Assembly (NCBI GenBank): GCA_027000105.1
Contig: JALTOP010000131.1
Span: 1-6,647 of the forward strand
Origin: Planctomycetaceae bacterium
GTDB lineage: Bacteria; Planctomycetota; Planctomycetia; Planctomycetales; Planctomycetaceae
DNA length: 6,647 bases
Direction of reading: 5' to 3'
Position 1 is the stretch's first letter; each line of letters opens with the position of its first letter. The notes beneath the pieces are model-generated. The model saw only the letters and a list, made by a program, of their open reading frames with translations. It was not told the origin of the DNA and searched no databases. Shown piece by piece: positions 1 to 5,677 of the stretch. A program made the position numbers and the translations under genes.

Positions 1-1447
1 TCGCAGTAATCGGTTGGGAAATTCCATCGAGCGGGAAGACCAACTCAAACAGATCCCGCTTGGTGATATCGCCGGTTGAAAAGATCGAACCGTCTTCAAG
101 TATTTCAAGTCGCGGCAAATTCGTTTTCATTTTTATCGGTCGAATCGTCTGCCATTTGACGGCCAGTTTTCTTTGTTCATCAACCCATTGCTGATATTTC
201 TGCTCCAAGTGTTTCTTCCTGTTTTCAGCGGTCGGCTTTTCATTCGCTGCTGCAGGGAACTGGCCCGGTAACTCTGCGATGGCCTTGTCGAGTTCTGCCT
301 GTATTTCTTTCCGCTTTCGTTCCACGACCGGGTCGGGCACGATCTGATCCGGCTCATCGGCATTGTTCATTAGCGCCATCAAGCGATAATAATCGGTGTG
401 GGAGATCGGATCGTATTTATGGCTGTGACACTGACAACAGCCGGTCGTCAGACCCAGCCAAACCGTTCCCGTTGTCGCAACGCGATCGACCATCGCATAA
501 AAACGGTATTCGAGCGGATCGATCCCTCCTTCTTCGTTCAGCATGGTGTTTCGGTGGAAACCGGTGGCGATATGCTGCTCCAACGTCGCATTGGGAAGCA
601 TGTCACCTGCCAACTGTTCAATCGTGAATTGATCGAAAGGCATATCCGCATTGATCGCTTTAATCACCCAGTCCCGATAAGGCCAGATCGATCGTGCGCG
701 ATCCTTTTCATAACCGTTGGTATCCGCATAGCGGGCCAGATCGAGCCACAATCGCGCCCAACGTTCGCCATACTGCGGAGAATCAAGCAGATGATTCACC
801 AGTTTCTCATATGCCTGCGGATCGTTACTGTTGACAAACTGATCCGCCTGCTCAGGTGTGGGCGGCAAGCCGATCAAATCAAGATACAGCCGCCGTACCA
901 GTGTGTATCGCCCCGCCTGCTTTGCCGGAGCAAGCCCCTCTTTTTCAAGGCGAGCCAACACAAAATAATCGATCTCATTTCGCGGCCATTTTTTATTCTG
1001 AACCACGGGCAGTTTCGGTTGTCTGGGCGGAATAAACGCCCAATGTTCCTTGTACTCGGCTCCCTGTTGAATCCATTGTTTGAGAAGTTCCTTTTCCTCA
1101 TCTTTCAACTGGTCATTCGCATCGACCGGGGGCATGATCAGTTCCGGATCGTCCGAATAAATCCGTTCAATCAGGGCACTTTCTTCCGGTTTACCGGGAA
1201 CAATTGCCTCGGATTCGATCGCAGAAGCAGAAAGGTCCAATCGCAAATCGGCTTCACGATGTTCTTCATCCGGCCCATGACAGGTGAAACACTTGCGGGC
1301 CAGAATCGGTTGAATCTGCCGACTGAAATCGATTCCGTTTTCAGCAGCAAGCAGAACGTCCCAACTTTGCCACAGGACACAGCAGGTAAACAAAACCAAC
1401 ACCGAAGAACGAAACCGCGGAAATCCGGGATAGTAGATGCTTTTCAT
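1..1447 (-). CDS. Planctomycete cytochrome c (PSCyt1) / PSCyt2 (DUF1549) protein, C-terminus beyond the left edge
   Basis: The reverse strand reads open from an ATG at 1447 to the window edge, giving 482 residues without a stop. An in-frame TGA lies nine bases before this ATG, so translation cannot begin further upstream; no good Shine-Dalgarno sequence is visible. Residues 1-35 look like a Sec signal peptide (basic RFR, then a hydrophobic stretch ending LLAA). Residues about 40-130 are a PSCyt1 cytochrome c domain: heme motif CFTCH at 53-57 and a likely distal ligand M105 in LIMPP. Residues about 155-365 match PSCyt2/DUF1549, with RRLYLDLIGLPPTPEQ, YGERWARLWLDLARY, HRNTMLNEEGG and a second CxxCH, CCQCH at 337-341 followed by SHKYDP. 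Residues 374-430 are highly charged and probably helical. In this family a PSD1/DUF1553 domain normally follows, so roughly half the protein is missing. It is probably exported and may bind heme. Its biochemical role is unknown, though such genes are common beside sulfatases and DUF1501 genes in planctomycetes. Confidence 0.93.
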   Translation of the reverse strand, partial: MKSIYYPGFPRFRSSVLVLFTCCVLWQSWDVLLAAENGIDFSRQIQPILARKCFTCHGPDEEHREADLRLDLSASAIESEAIVPGKPEESALIERIYSDDPELIMPPVDANDQLKDEEKELLKQWIQQGAEYKEHWAFIPPRQPKLPVVQNKKWPRNEIDYFVLARLEKEGLAPAKQAGRYTLVRRLYLDLIGLPPTPEQADQFVNSNDPQAYEKLVNHLLDSPQYGERWARLWLDLARYADTNGYEKDRARSIWPYRDWVIKAINADMPFDQFTIEQLAGDMLPNATLEQHIATGFHRNTMLNEEGGIDPLEYRFYAMVDRVATTGTVWLGLTTGCCQCHSHKYDPISHTDYYRLMALMNNADEPDQIVPDPVVERKRKEIQAELDKAIAELPGQFPAAANEKPTAENRKKHLEQKYQQWVDEQRKLAVKWQTIRPIKMKTNLPRLEILEDGSIFSTGDITKRDLFELVFPLDGISQPITA

Positions 1448-1512
1448 TGTGATTCAGGCCGGTAACAAAGAAGATGGTAACAAGCGGAAAGTTGCAGGCG
1501 GGACAGCACGCA

Positions 1513-1541
1513 ATTCTACCAAAACAACAGGGTAAAATCAA
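1513..1541 (-). promoter_or_regulatory. Putative sigma70-type promoter for the PSCyt1/DUF1549 gene
   Basis: On the reverse strand TTGATT (1541-1536) and TAGAAT (1518-1513) are separated by exactly 17 bases. They match the -35 consensus TTGACA at four of six positions and the -10 consensus TATAAT at five of six. The -10 element ends 65 bases before the ATG at 1447, leaving a 5' leader of roughly 58 bases. It lies in the gap after the DUF1570 stop, so the cytochrome gene could be transcribed independently of DUF1570. The match is by eye, and planctomycete promoter consensus is less well defined than that of E. coli. Confidence 0.4.
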
Positions 1542-1597
1542 GAAAATAGCGAATGCACACGCTCGTTCGAACTGACCACAAGTCCCCAATCTCGGCC

Positions 1598-1644
1598 AAT
1601 GAAGCTGATCAATGAAGCTGATCAATGAAGCTGATCAATGAAGC
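1598..1644. repeat. 13-bp tandem repeat, three full units plus 8 bases, covering the DUF1570 stop codon
   Basis: On the plus strand AATGAAGC occurs four times, separated each time by TGATC, giving perfect 13-bp units at 1598-1610, 1611-1623 and 1624-1636 and a partial copy at 1637-1644. The last codons and the TGA stop (1624-1622) of the DUF1570 gene are read from the first two copies in the direction of transcription. Because 13 is not a multiple of three, each unit shifts the frame. Each junction contains the palindrome TGATCA. The perfect identity of the units suggests a recent slippage event. Confidence 0.95.
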
Positions 1645-2773
1645 GCAGGTACTCTGCTTCAAACATTTTCATTTTGTTGCGAGTGCCGAAGCTGTTGTGG
1701 AAATCGTCCAGTCTCTGTGCGGCGGTGTACTTGCCGAGTAACGGACGACTGGCCACTCGCTTGAGATACCTGGCATATTCGGAGGATCGCGTTTCCATCA
1801 AAAAGAAACTGAGCGCCCACGCTTCACTGTAGGCATCGAGCGTTTGCGTTTGGAAAAGGCGGTCGCTCGCAATGAATTTCTCCAACAAATAATTGACTCG
1901 TCGCTGCTTGACATAATTGCCGAACCAGACAAACCGTTCCCGATTGATCCTTGACGAAGCCGGCCCGGTTTTTGAAGCCGAGCGAGATTCAGGATGTTCA
2001 AACACCATCGCCAATCCTTCGACAATCCAGCGAGGTGTTTCCGCCAATCTCGAATGCAACCCGATATTGAAAGCGACCTGATGCGTCGCTTCATGAATGA
2101 TCGTATCGCGCAACGAACTTGAGGCGTCCGCCCTGGCGAAAGATGAACTGTCGAGGGAAGCGGGAAATTCCAACGCGGCTGTCTGTCTGGATGTCGCCGG
2201 ATCGAACAAGGCAATCCGATTTGTATTTATCTGATAGTAACCAGCCAGTCCGCTTGTGTTTGTAATTCCTTCTGCATTTGCATATTTCACGAACTGGGCA
2301 TGATCAGGAAATATGATCGCGACCAACGGGAACTCAAGCGGCTTGATTTCGAAGTCCCGCGTCGAAAAATAGAGATACATTTCGCGATAAAGCTGTTCAA
2401 ACAACTTGCCATATTTTTTTCCGTATCCCGGAGCTGCACAGACAAGGTAATGCGTTGTGCCAATAATCTCGAACTCTTTTCCCAGTTCCAAGCGCAAATG
2501 CGAACGCATTTCCGCCGCAGAGTACGGCTTGAAATTGTTGGCCATCCGCTTAAAACCGGTAACCGCCTTGAACGGGAACGATTTTATCTTCCCGTCACGT
2601 TCCAGCAGCCAACAGTAGTCATCGTTGTGAACAATTTCTTTTCCGATGTATGTTTCTTTATTTGTTTGAATCTTCAATAACGGAGTCGCTGCCTGTGCCG
2701 AGGAGCAGAGAATCATCACAACATTTGCAACTGCACCTGCGACTACTGAAACAAATTGCAACTTTGGTCGCAT
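1622..2773 (-). CDS. DUF1570 exported protein, putative gluzincin-type zinc peptidase
   Basis: The protein has 383 residues. The start is well supported by AGGAG six bases upstream of the ATG. Residues 1-28 form a Sec-type signal peptide with likely cleavage after AQA; a cysteine at 23 lacks a proper lipobox. Residues about 32-80 are a small beta-rich N-terminal segment containing CWLLERDGKIKSFPF, which I recall from planctomycete relatives. The region 80-160 includes FKPYSAAEMRSHL, GTTHYLVCAAPG and FPLVAIIFPDHAQFVKYA. The DUF1570 core carries HEATH at 227-231 inside TIIHEATHQVAFN, and E252 in PRWIVEGLA as the probable third zinc ligand, the HExxH-plus-Glu arrangement of gluzincins. No substrate is known for the family. 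The last residues (FIDQLH) and the stop are read from a 13-bp tandem repeat, so the C-terminus may be altered from the ancestral one. The nearest gene in the same direction is the cytochrome gene, 174 bases downstream. Confidence 0.92.
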   Translation of the reverse strand: MRPKLQFVSVVAGAVANVVMILCSSAQAATPLLKIQTNKETYIGKEIVHNDDYCWLLERDGKIKSFPFKAVTGFKRMANNFKPYSAAEMRSHLRLELGKEFEIIGTTHYLVCAAPGYGKKYGKLFEQLYREMYLYFSTRDFEIKPLEFPLVAIIFPDHAQFVKYANAEGITNTSGLAGYYQINTNRIALFDPATSRQTAALEFPASLDSSSFARADASSSLRDTIIHEATHQVAFNIGLHSRLAETPRWIVEGLAMVFEHPESRSASKTGPASSRINRERFVWFGNYVKQRRVNYLLEKFIASDRLFQTQTLDAYSEAWALSFFLMETRSSEYARYLKRVASRPLLGKYTAAQRLDDFHNSFGTRNKMKMFEAEYLRFIDQLH

Positions 2774-2779
2774 AAGATT

Positions 2780-2784
2780 CTCCT
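2780..2784 (-). promoter_or_regulatory. Shine-Dalgarno site of the DUF1570 gene
   Basis: AGGAG on the reverse strand lies six bases before the ATG at 2773, ideal spacing. It fixes this start. The other gene starts visible in the window have no comparable site. Confidence 0.65.
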
Positions 2785-2951
2785 AAAATGGATAAATCCG
2801 GTGTGTTCAAAAGCCGACTGAAGCAGGCGCACAACAGCCGTACCACTCGTTTTCAAGATAGACTACTGATGCTCAAACATAGACTATCGAACGGGATGCG
2901 GGCGAAAATTTCCCGCCGCCTGGAGTCAAAAAGTTGAGAACTCGCCGAAAA

Positions 2952-3076
2952 ATGGTTCCAGAAACCATCAATGATGCCCAAAAGCATCATCGGGCAGATA
3001 AATCGAAGATAAAACGTGAAAAATCAGAAGCCGTAGCACACCGGAACATTTACGGGACAAATTGCATTATCTGCCT
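2952..3076 (+). other. Cluster of inverted repeats, possible structured leader or small RNA
   Basis: Three adjacent pairings are visible: ATGGTT/AACCAT (2952-2957 with 2963-2968, 5-base loop), ATGATGC/GCATCAT (2971-2977 with 2984-2990, 6-base loop) and GGCAGATAA/TTATCTGCC (2993-3001 with 3067-3075, extended by a G-U pair). Within the last, CCGTAG (3031-3036) can pair with TTACGG (3050-3055), including one G-U pair. TGCCC at 2974-2978 could instead pair with GGGCA at 2992-2996, which would break two of these helices. The layout resembles a structured RNA but matches no class I recognise, and the pairings could equally be read on the opposite strand. Orientation and transcription are inferred. 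Confidence 0.3.
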
Positions 3077-3259
3077 TGGCTCGCTTCCCGGTTTGTTCCT
3101 TGGTAAACTCTTTGTAACTGGAGAGGTATAAGCATGCTCCTTTGACTCGACAGTGATTCACATGACAGTGTTTTTCGGAAATATGTTCCCGGAGATGTCC
3201 CCCCGGAATCGAGTCGTCCAAAGTCAACTGGAACACTAAAGCAAACATCACACAACAAA

Positions 3260-3272
3260 TGACATCCTGTCA
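3260..3272. repeat. Perfect dyad TGACA-TCC-TGTCA upstream of ribBA, possible operator
   Basis: Five-base arms around a three-base centre end 22 bases before the ribBA ATG. The position, between any likely promoter and the start codon, would suit a repressor site or a leader hairpin. The sequence matches no regulator I can name, and a dyad of this length can arise by chance in a 500-base gap. Confidence 0.3.
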
Positions 3273-3294
3273 AGATACATACCGTTAGCCAACC

Positions 3295-4605
3295 ATGATG
3301 AGCACACCTGAAAAGAGTGATTTGATCGACCAGGAAATCGAATTCGATCCCGTAGAGGACGCCATCCAGGCAATTCGTGAAGGGCGAATGGTCATTGTTG
3401 TCGATGCCAGTGATCGGGAAAACGAAGGCGATTTCATTTGTGCGGCGGAATCGATCACTTCTGAAATGGTCAACCTGATGCTCAGACAGGGGGGAGGCGT
3501 GCTTTGCGTCCCGATGGTTGAGGAGGAAGCCCAACGATTGCAACTGGGCCCTGCAGCCGGTCAATCCCCCAATACAACGGTGCATCATACCAACTTTCTG
3601 ATTCAAGTTGATCATGTCGATGCCGGCACCGGGGTTAGCGCGGAAAATCGGGCGAAAACGATCCGTGCGTTGGCCGATCCTGCCACAAAGCCGGAAGATT
3701 TTGTCCGCCCCGGTCACATTTCCCCTCTGCTGGCCAAAGAAGGTGGAGTTCTCAGACGGGCCGGGCATACCGAAGCGACGGTCGATTTGATGCGGCTGGC
3801 CGGGAAGCGTCCCGTCGGTGCACTGATCGAAATACTCAGCCCCAGCGGATCAGGCATGGCAGATTCGCGGGAATTGAAGGCGATGGCGAACCAATACAAC
3901 ATGCCGATTATCTCCATCTCGAGTTTGATTCGATACCGCAGACAGCGCGAACATTTGGTCAAGCGCGTTGCGGAAGTTCCTATTCAAACACGGGATTATG
4001 GGACTCCCACATTCATTGCCTATCAGGTTGCGCATGAAGAACAGGAACCGCTGGCGATCGTCTGGGGAGATTTGCAGTCTGTCGAATCGCCACTGATCCG
4101 AATGCACTCATCCTGCTTCACGGGTGATATTCTCGGTTCTCTTCGTTGCGACTGCGGAGACCAGTTGCACATGGCGATGGAAATGATCGCCCATGAAGGT
4201 GTCGGCGCGGTTGTCTATCTTCCTCAGGAAGGTCGCGGTATCGGGTTGACGGCCAAGTTGCAAGCCTACGAACTTCAGGATCAGGGGCTGGATACCGTCG
4301 AGGCAAACCTTCGCCTTGGTTATAAAGCTGACCAACGGGATTTTATGGTGGGGCTGCAAATCTTGAAGGATCTGGGATTATCTTCCATCCGCTTGCTGAC
4401 CAACAACCCGAAGAAAACCGAAGCGTTCGAAAAATGGGTTGACCTGAAAGTTGTGGAACAGTTACCGATCATCGCCCCGCCGGAAAAAAGACGGGAAAAG
4501 TACCTGGCAACCAAACGGGATAAAATGGGACACGCCCTGCCCGGTGATCTGAAGAAATCTGCGACAACGGAACAAATGAAACAGACGGAACGGACGGAAA
4601 AATAA
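3295..4605 (+). CDS. ribBA: Bifunctional 3,4-dihydroxy-2-butanone-4-phosphate synthase / GTP cyclohydrolase II
   Basis: This 436-residue cytoplasmic enzyme carries out two entry steps of riboflavin synthesis: ribulose 5-phosphate to dihydroxybutanone phosphate plus formate, and GTP to the diaminopyrimidinone ribosyl phosphate. The N-terminal RibB half (about 16-220) shows DRENEGDF at 40-47, HHTNF at 97-101, GTGVSAENRAKTI, and RRAGHTEATVDL with H158. The C-terminal RibA half (about 225-415) has the zinc cysteines C274, C285 and C287 in HSSC and LRCDCGDQL, PQEGRGIGL at 310-318, AYELQDQGLDTVEAN, the catalytic ADQRDF at 345-350, and LLTNNPKK. Both sets of key residues are present, so both activities are likely retained. 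After the typical YLATKRDKMGHAL end there is a short Lys/Thr/Glu tail. Translation could start at either of two adjacent ATGs (3295 or 3298); no clear Shine-Dalgarno sequence decides. It is the only plus-strand gene and appears monocistronic. Confidence 0.97.
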   Translation: MMSTPEKSDLIDQEIEFDPVEDAIQAIREGRMVIVVDASDRENEGDFICAAESITSEMVNLMLRQGGGVLCVPMVEEEAQRLQLGPAAGQSPNTTVHHTNFLIQVDHVDAGTGVSAENRAKTIRALADPATKPEDFVRPGHISPLLAKEGGVLRRAGHTEATVDLMRLAGKRPVGALIEILSPSGSGMADSRELKAMANQYNMPIISISSLIRYRRQREHLVKRVAEVPIQTRDYGTPTFIAYQVAHEEQEPLAIVWGDLQSVESPLIRMHSSCFTGDILGSLRCDCGDQLHMAMEMIAHEGVGAVVYLPQEGRGIGLTAKLQAYELQDQGLDTVEANLRLGYKADQRDFMVGLQILKDLGLSSIRLLTNNPKKTEAFEKWVDLKVVEQLPIIAPPEKRREKYLATKRDKMGHALPGDLKKSATTEQMKQTERTEK

Positions 4606-4612
4606 TCAGCGG

Positions 4613-4639
4613 GGCTGGCCAAACCTATTTCGTCCAGCC
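4613..4639. terminator. Possible weak hairpin between the convergent ribBA and esterase genes
   Basis: GGCTGG (4613-4618) can pair with CCAGCC (4634-4639) across a 15-base loop. The right arm lies in the last codons of the esterase gene, and the whole gap between the two stop codons is only 19 bases. On the reverse strand an ATTATTTTT stretch follows the stem about seven bases later; on the plus strand no T-run follows. It is therefore a poor match to an intrinsic terminator, reported because convergent genes this close usually need a stop signal. Confidence 0.25.
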
Positions 4640-5554
4640 ATTCGCATTCATCCAGTTTTCGACCAGGCCAGTCCAGGCGGATGTGCCGGGAATTTTTTTC
4701 GCCAGGCCGACACCATGCCGCCCGGTTTGAAACAGATGCAATTCCCCCTTGACCCCGTGCTCGATCATCGCCTCGTAAAACAAAATGCTGTTCATCACGG
4801 GAACCGCCTGATCCTGCTCGGTATGAAACAAAAACGTGGGCGGAGTTTGCGGAGTCACCTGCAATTCGTTGGAAAGTGACTCCACAAGAGCAGGATCCGG
4901 GTTGGGGCCTAACAGATTGTTCCGGGACCCTCGATGCGTATAATTCAACTTCATGGTGATAACGGGATAACAGAGAATGGCGAAATCCGGTCTGCAACTT
5001 TTTCGATTCACATGATCCTGATCGTTTGGCTTTCCCGCATCAAAGTGTGTCGCGGCAGTCGATGCCAGATGTCCTCCGGCAGAAAAGCCGATCACACCGA
5101 TGCGATTCTCCTCGACATTGAATTCTTTGGCGTGTGCGCGAACGTAACGGATAGCGCGTTGAAGATCCTGTATCGGCGCAGGATGCGGATACCGTTTCCC
5201 CAATCGATATTTCAAAACAAACGCCGTCACTCCGAAAGAGTTGAACCAGCTGGCGATTTCATGTCCTTCATGGGCCATTGCGTGACCACCGTATCCACCG
5301 CCGGGACAGACAACGACACCACATCTGTTGGCCGACCCCCGTGAAACCGGATAAACCGTCATGGTCGGCTTGTCCTGCGGTAACTCACCAACGGCACCGG
5401 GAGCACCATCTGGCCAAAGCAGAAGTGTCTGCAGTGGAGCTAACGACTCTGCAACGACTGATGATGACGGTGTGGCCAGAACCAACATGGCCAGAACCGG
5501 CGAAAACAGGACGGAAAAAAACATTCGAGAGGGAAACAGGTACTGCATGATCAT
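4625..5554 (-). CDS. Exported alpha/beta-hydrolase, acetylxylan-esterase-like
   Basis: The protein has 309 residues. The N-terminus is a Sec-type signal peptide (hydrophobic 11-28, likely cleavage after VVA at 33-35). The mature part begins with LLLWPDGAPGA, common in planctomycete esterases of this group. Visible catalytic features are CPGGGYGG (83-90, oxyanion region), the nucleophile elbow GFSAGG with S158, D248 in HTEQDQAVPV, and H280 in GRHGVGL, which complete a Ser-Asp-His triad in the expected order. The family includes enzymes that remove acetyl or other ester groups from plant or algal polysaccharides; the substrate here is inferred only. Start choice is uncertain: M1 and M3 lie six bases apart and M11 is also possible, and none has a strong Shine-Dalgarno sequence. 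The gene ends 19 bases from ribBA, convergent, and lies 123 bases downstream of the PQQ-like gene in the same direction, so co-transcription is possible. Confidence 0.92.
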   Translation of the reverse strand: MIMQYLFPSRMFFSVLFSPVLAMLVLATPSSSVVAESLAPLQTLLLWPDGAPGAVGELPQDKPTMTVYPVSRGSANRCGVVVCPGGGYGGHAMAHEGHEIASWFNSFGVTAFVLKYRLGKRYPHPAPIQDLQRAIRYVRAHAKEFNVEENRIGVIGFSAGGHLASTAATHFDAGKPNDQDHVNRKSCRPDFAILCYPVITMKLNYTHRGSRNNLLGPNPDPALVESLSNELQVTPQTPPTFLFHTEQDQAVPVMNSILFYEAMIEHGVKGELHLFQTGRHGVGLAKKIPGTSAWTGLVENWMNANGWTK

Positions 5555-5594
5555 TCTACTTTCTGACTTCTATTTTCTGCTTCTACCTTATGAT

Positions 5595-5646
5595 CAAACG
5601 ATACGCCCAAACGATGCCGGGCTGCCCGAGCAAACGCTATCAAACG
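5595..5646. repeat. Four copies of CAAACG upstream of the esterase gene
   Basis: CAAACG occurs at 5595-5600, 5608-5613, 5631-5636 and 5641-5646, all in the same orientation (CGTTTG on the esterase coding strand). Spacing is irregular (13, 23 and 10 bases). Between copies two and three lies a GC-rich hairpin (5615-5632; CGGG/CCCG core with flanking TGC/GCA and one bulged base). The group sits in the gap between the PQQ-like gene and the esterase, where regulator sites would be expected, but no known binding motif is recognised. Confidence 0.5.
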
Positions 5647-5675
5647 GTAAAATATATTTGCAAAAGAAAACCGTT
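5643..5675 (-). other. Inverted repeat AACGGT/ACCGTT just after the PQQ-like gene
   Basis: AACGGT (5643-5648) and ACCGTT (5670-5675) flank an AT-rich 21-base segment directly downstream of the TAA of the PQQ-like gene. It is placed where a terminator would be, but the stem is short, the loop large, and no T-run follows it on the reverse strand. The 11-base dyad TTTACCGTAAA (5677-5687) overlaps the stop codon itself. Confidence 0.25.
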
Positions 5676-5677
5676 AT

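Larger units (their letters stand above)
2774..3294. other. 521-base divergent intergenic region between DUF1570 and ribBA
   Basis: This is the largest gap in the window and must hold the promoters of both divergent genes, although no convincing -35/-10 pair was found for either. It contains an 8-bp direct repeat (2858-2865 and 2879-2886), a group of inverted repeats (2952-3076), a second pair of overlapping inverted repeats (3142-3227), and a 13-bp dyad just before ribBA (3260-3272). No convincing gene was found. Open frames of 65 codons (plus strand, TTG start at 2934) and 75 codons (minus strand, 3251-3024) resemble no family I know. FMN riboswitch signature segments were looked for and are not present beyond a chance-like partial match. 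Confidence 0.7.

Noticed and set aside
398..1465. A 355-codon open frame on the plus strand.
   Set aside because: It lies antisense to the cytochrome gene, whose domains and motifs are unmistakable on the other strand. The translation is rich in arginine, histidine and phenylalanine and matches no family I know.
1341..1625. A 94-codon minus-strand frame with hydrophobic stretches, starting inside the tandem repeat.
   Set aside because: Its only start is a TTG made by the repeat, it overlaps the beginning of the cytochrome gene by over 100 bases, and it contains that gene's likely promoter. It is better explained as the shifted frame left by the repeat.
2893..2925. A GCGGGCGAAAATTTCCCGC segment resembling the opening of an FMN riboswitch.
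   Set aside because: The conserved later parts of that riboswitch (GAGCCCG-, GCCGAC- and AGTCTGGATG-like segments) do not follow, and it lies nearly 400 bases before ribBA. Only a five-base stem remains.
2934..3131. A 65-codon plus-strand frame with a TTG start, a GGAG eight bases upstream and a hydrophobic C-terminal part.
   Set aside because: It has no recognisable family, a rare start codon, and covers the inverted repeats, which would constrain its sequence. It is possible but unsupported as a gene.
3024..3251. A 75-codon minus-strand frame in the ribBA upstream gap.
   Set aside because: No Shine-Dalgarno site and no recognised motif; a perfect TTGACA lies upstream on that strand but lacks a matching -10. 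Most likely chance.
3067..3768. A 233-codon minus-strand frame opposite the start of ribBA.
   Set aside because: It is antisense to the well-conserved RibB domain and has no family resemblance.
4320..4997. A 225-codon minus-strand frame spanning the end of ribBA and the esterase.
   Set aside because: It crosses two clear genes in wrong frames and shows no conserved motif.
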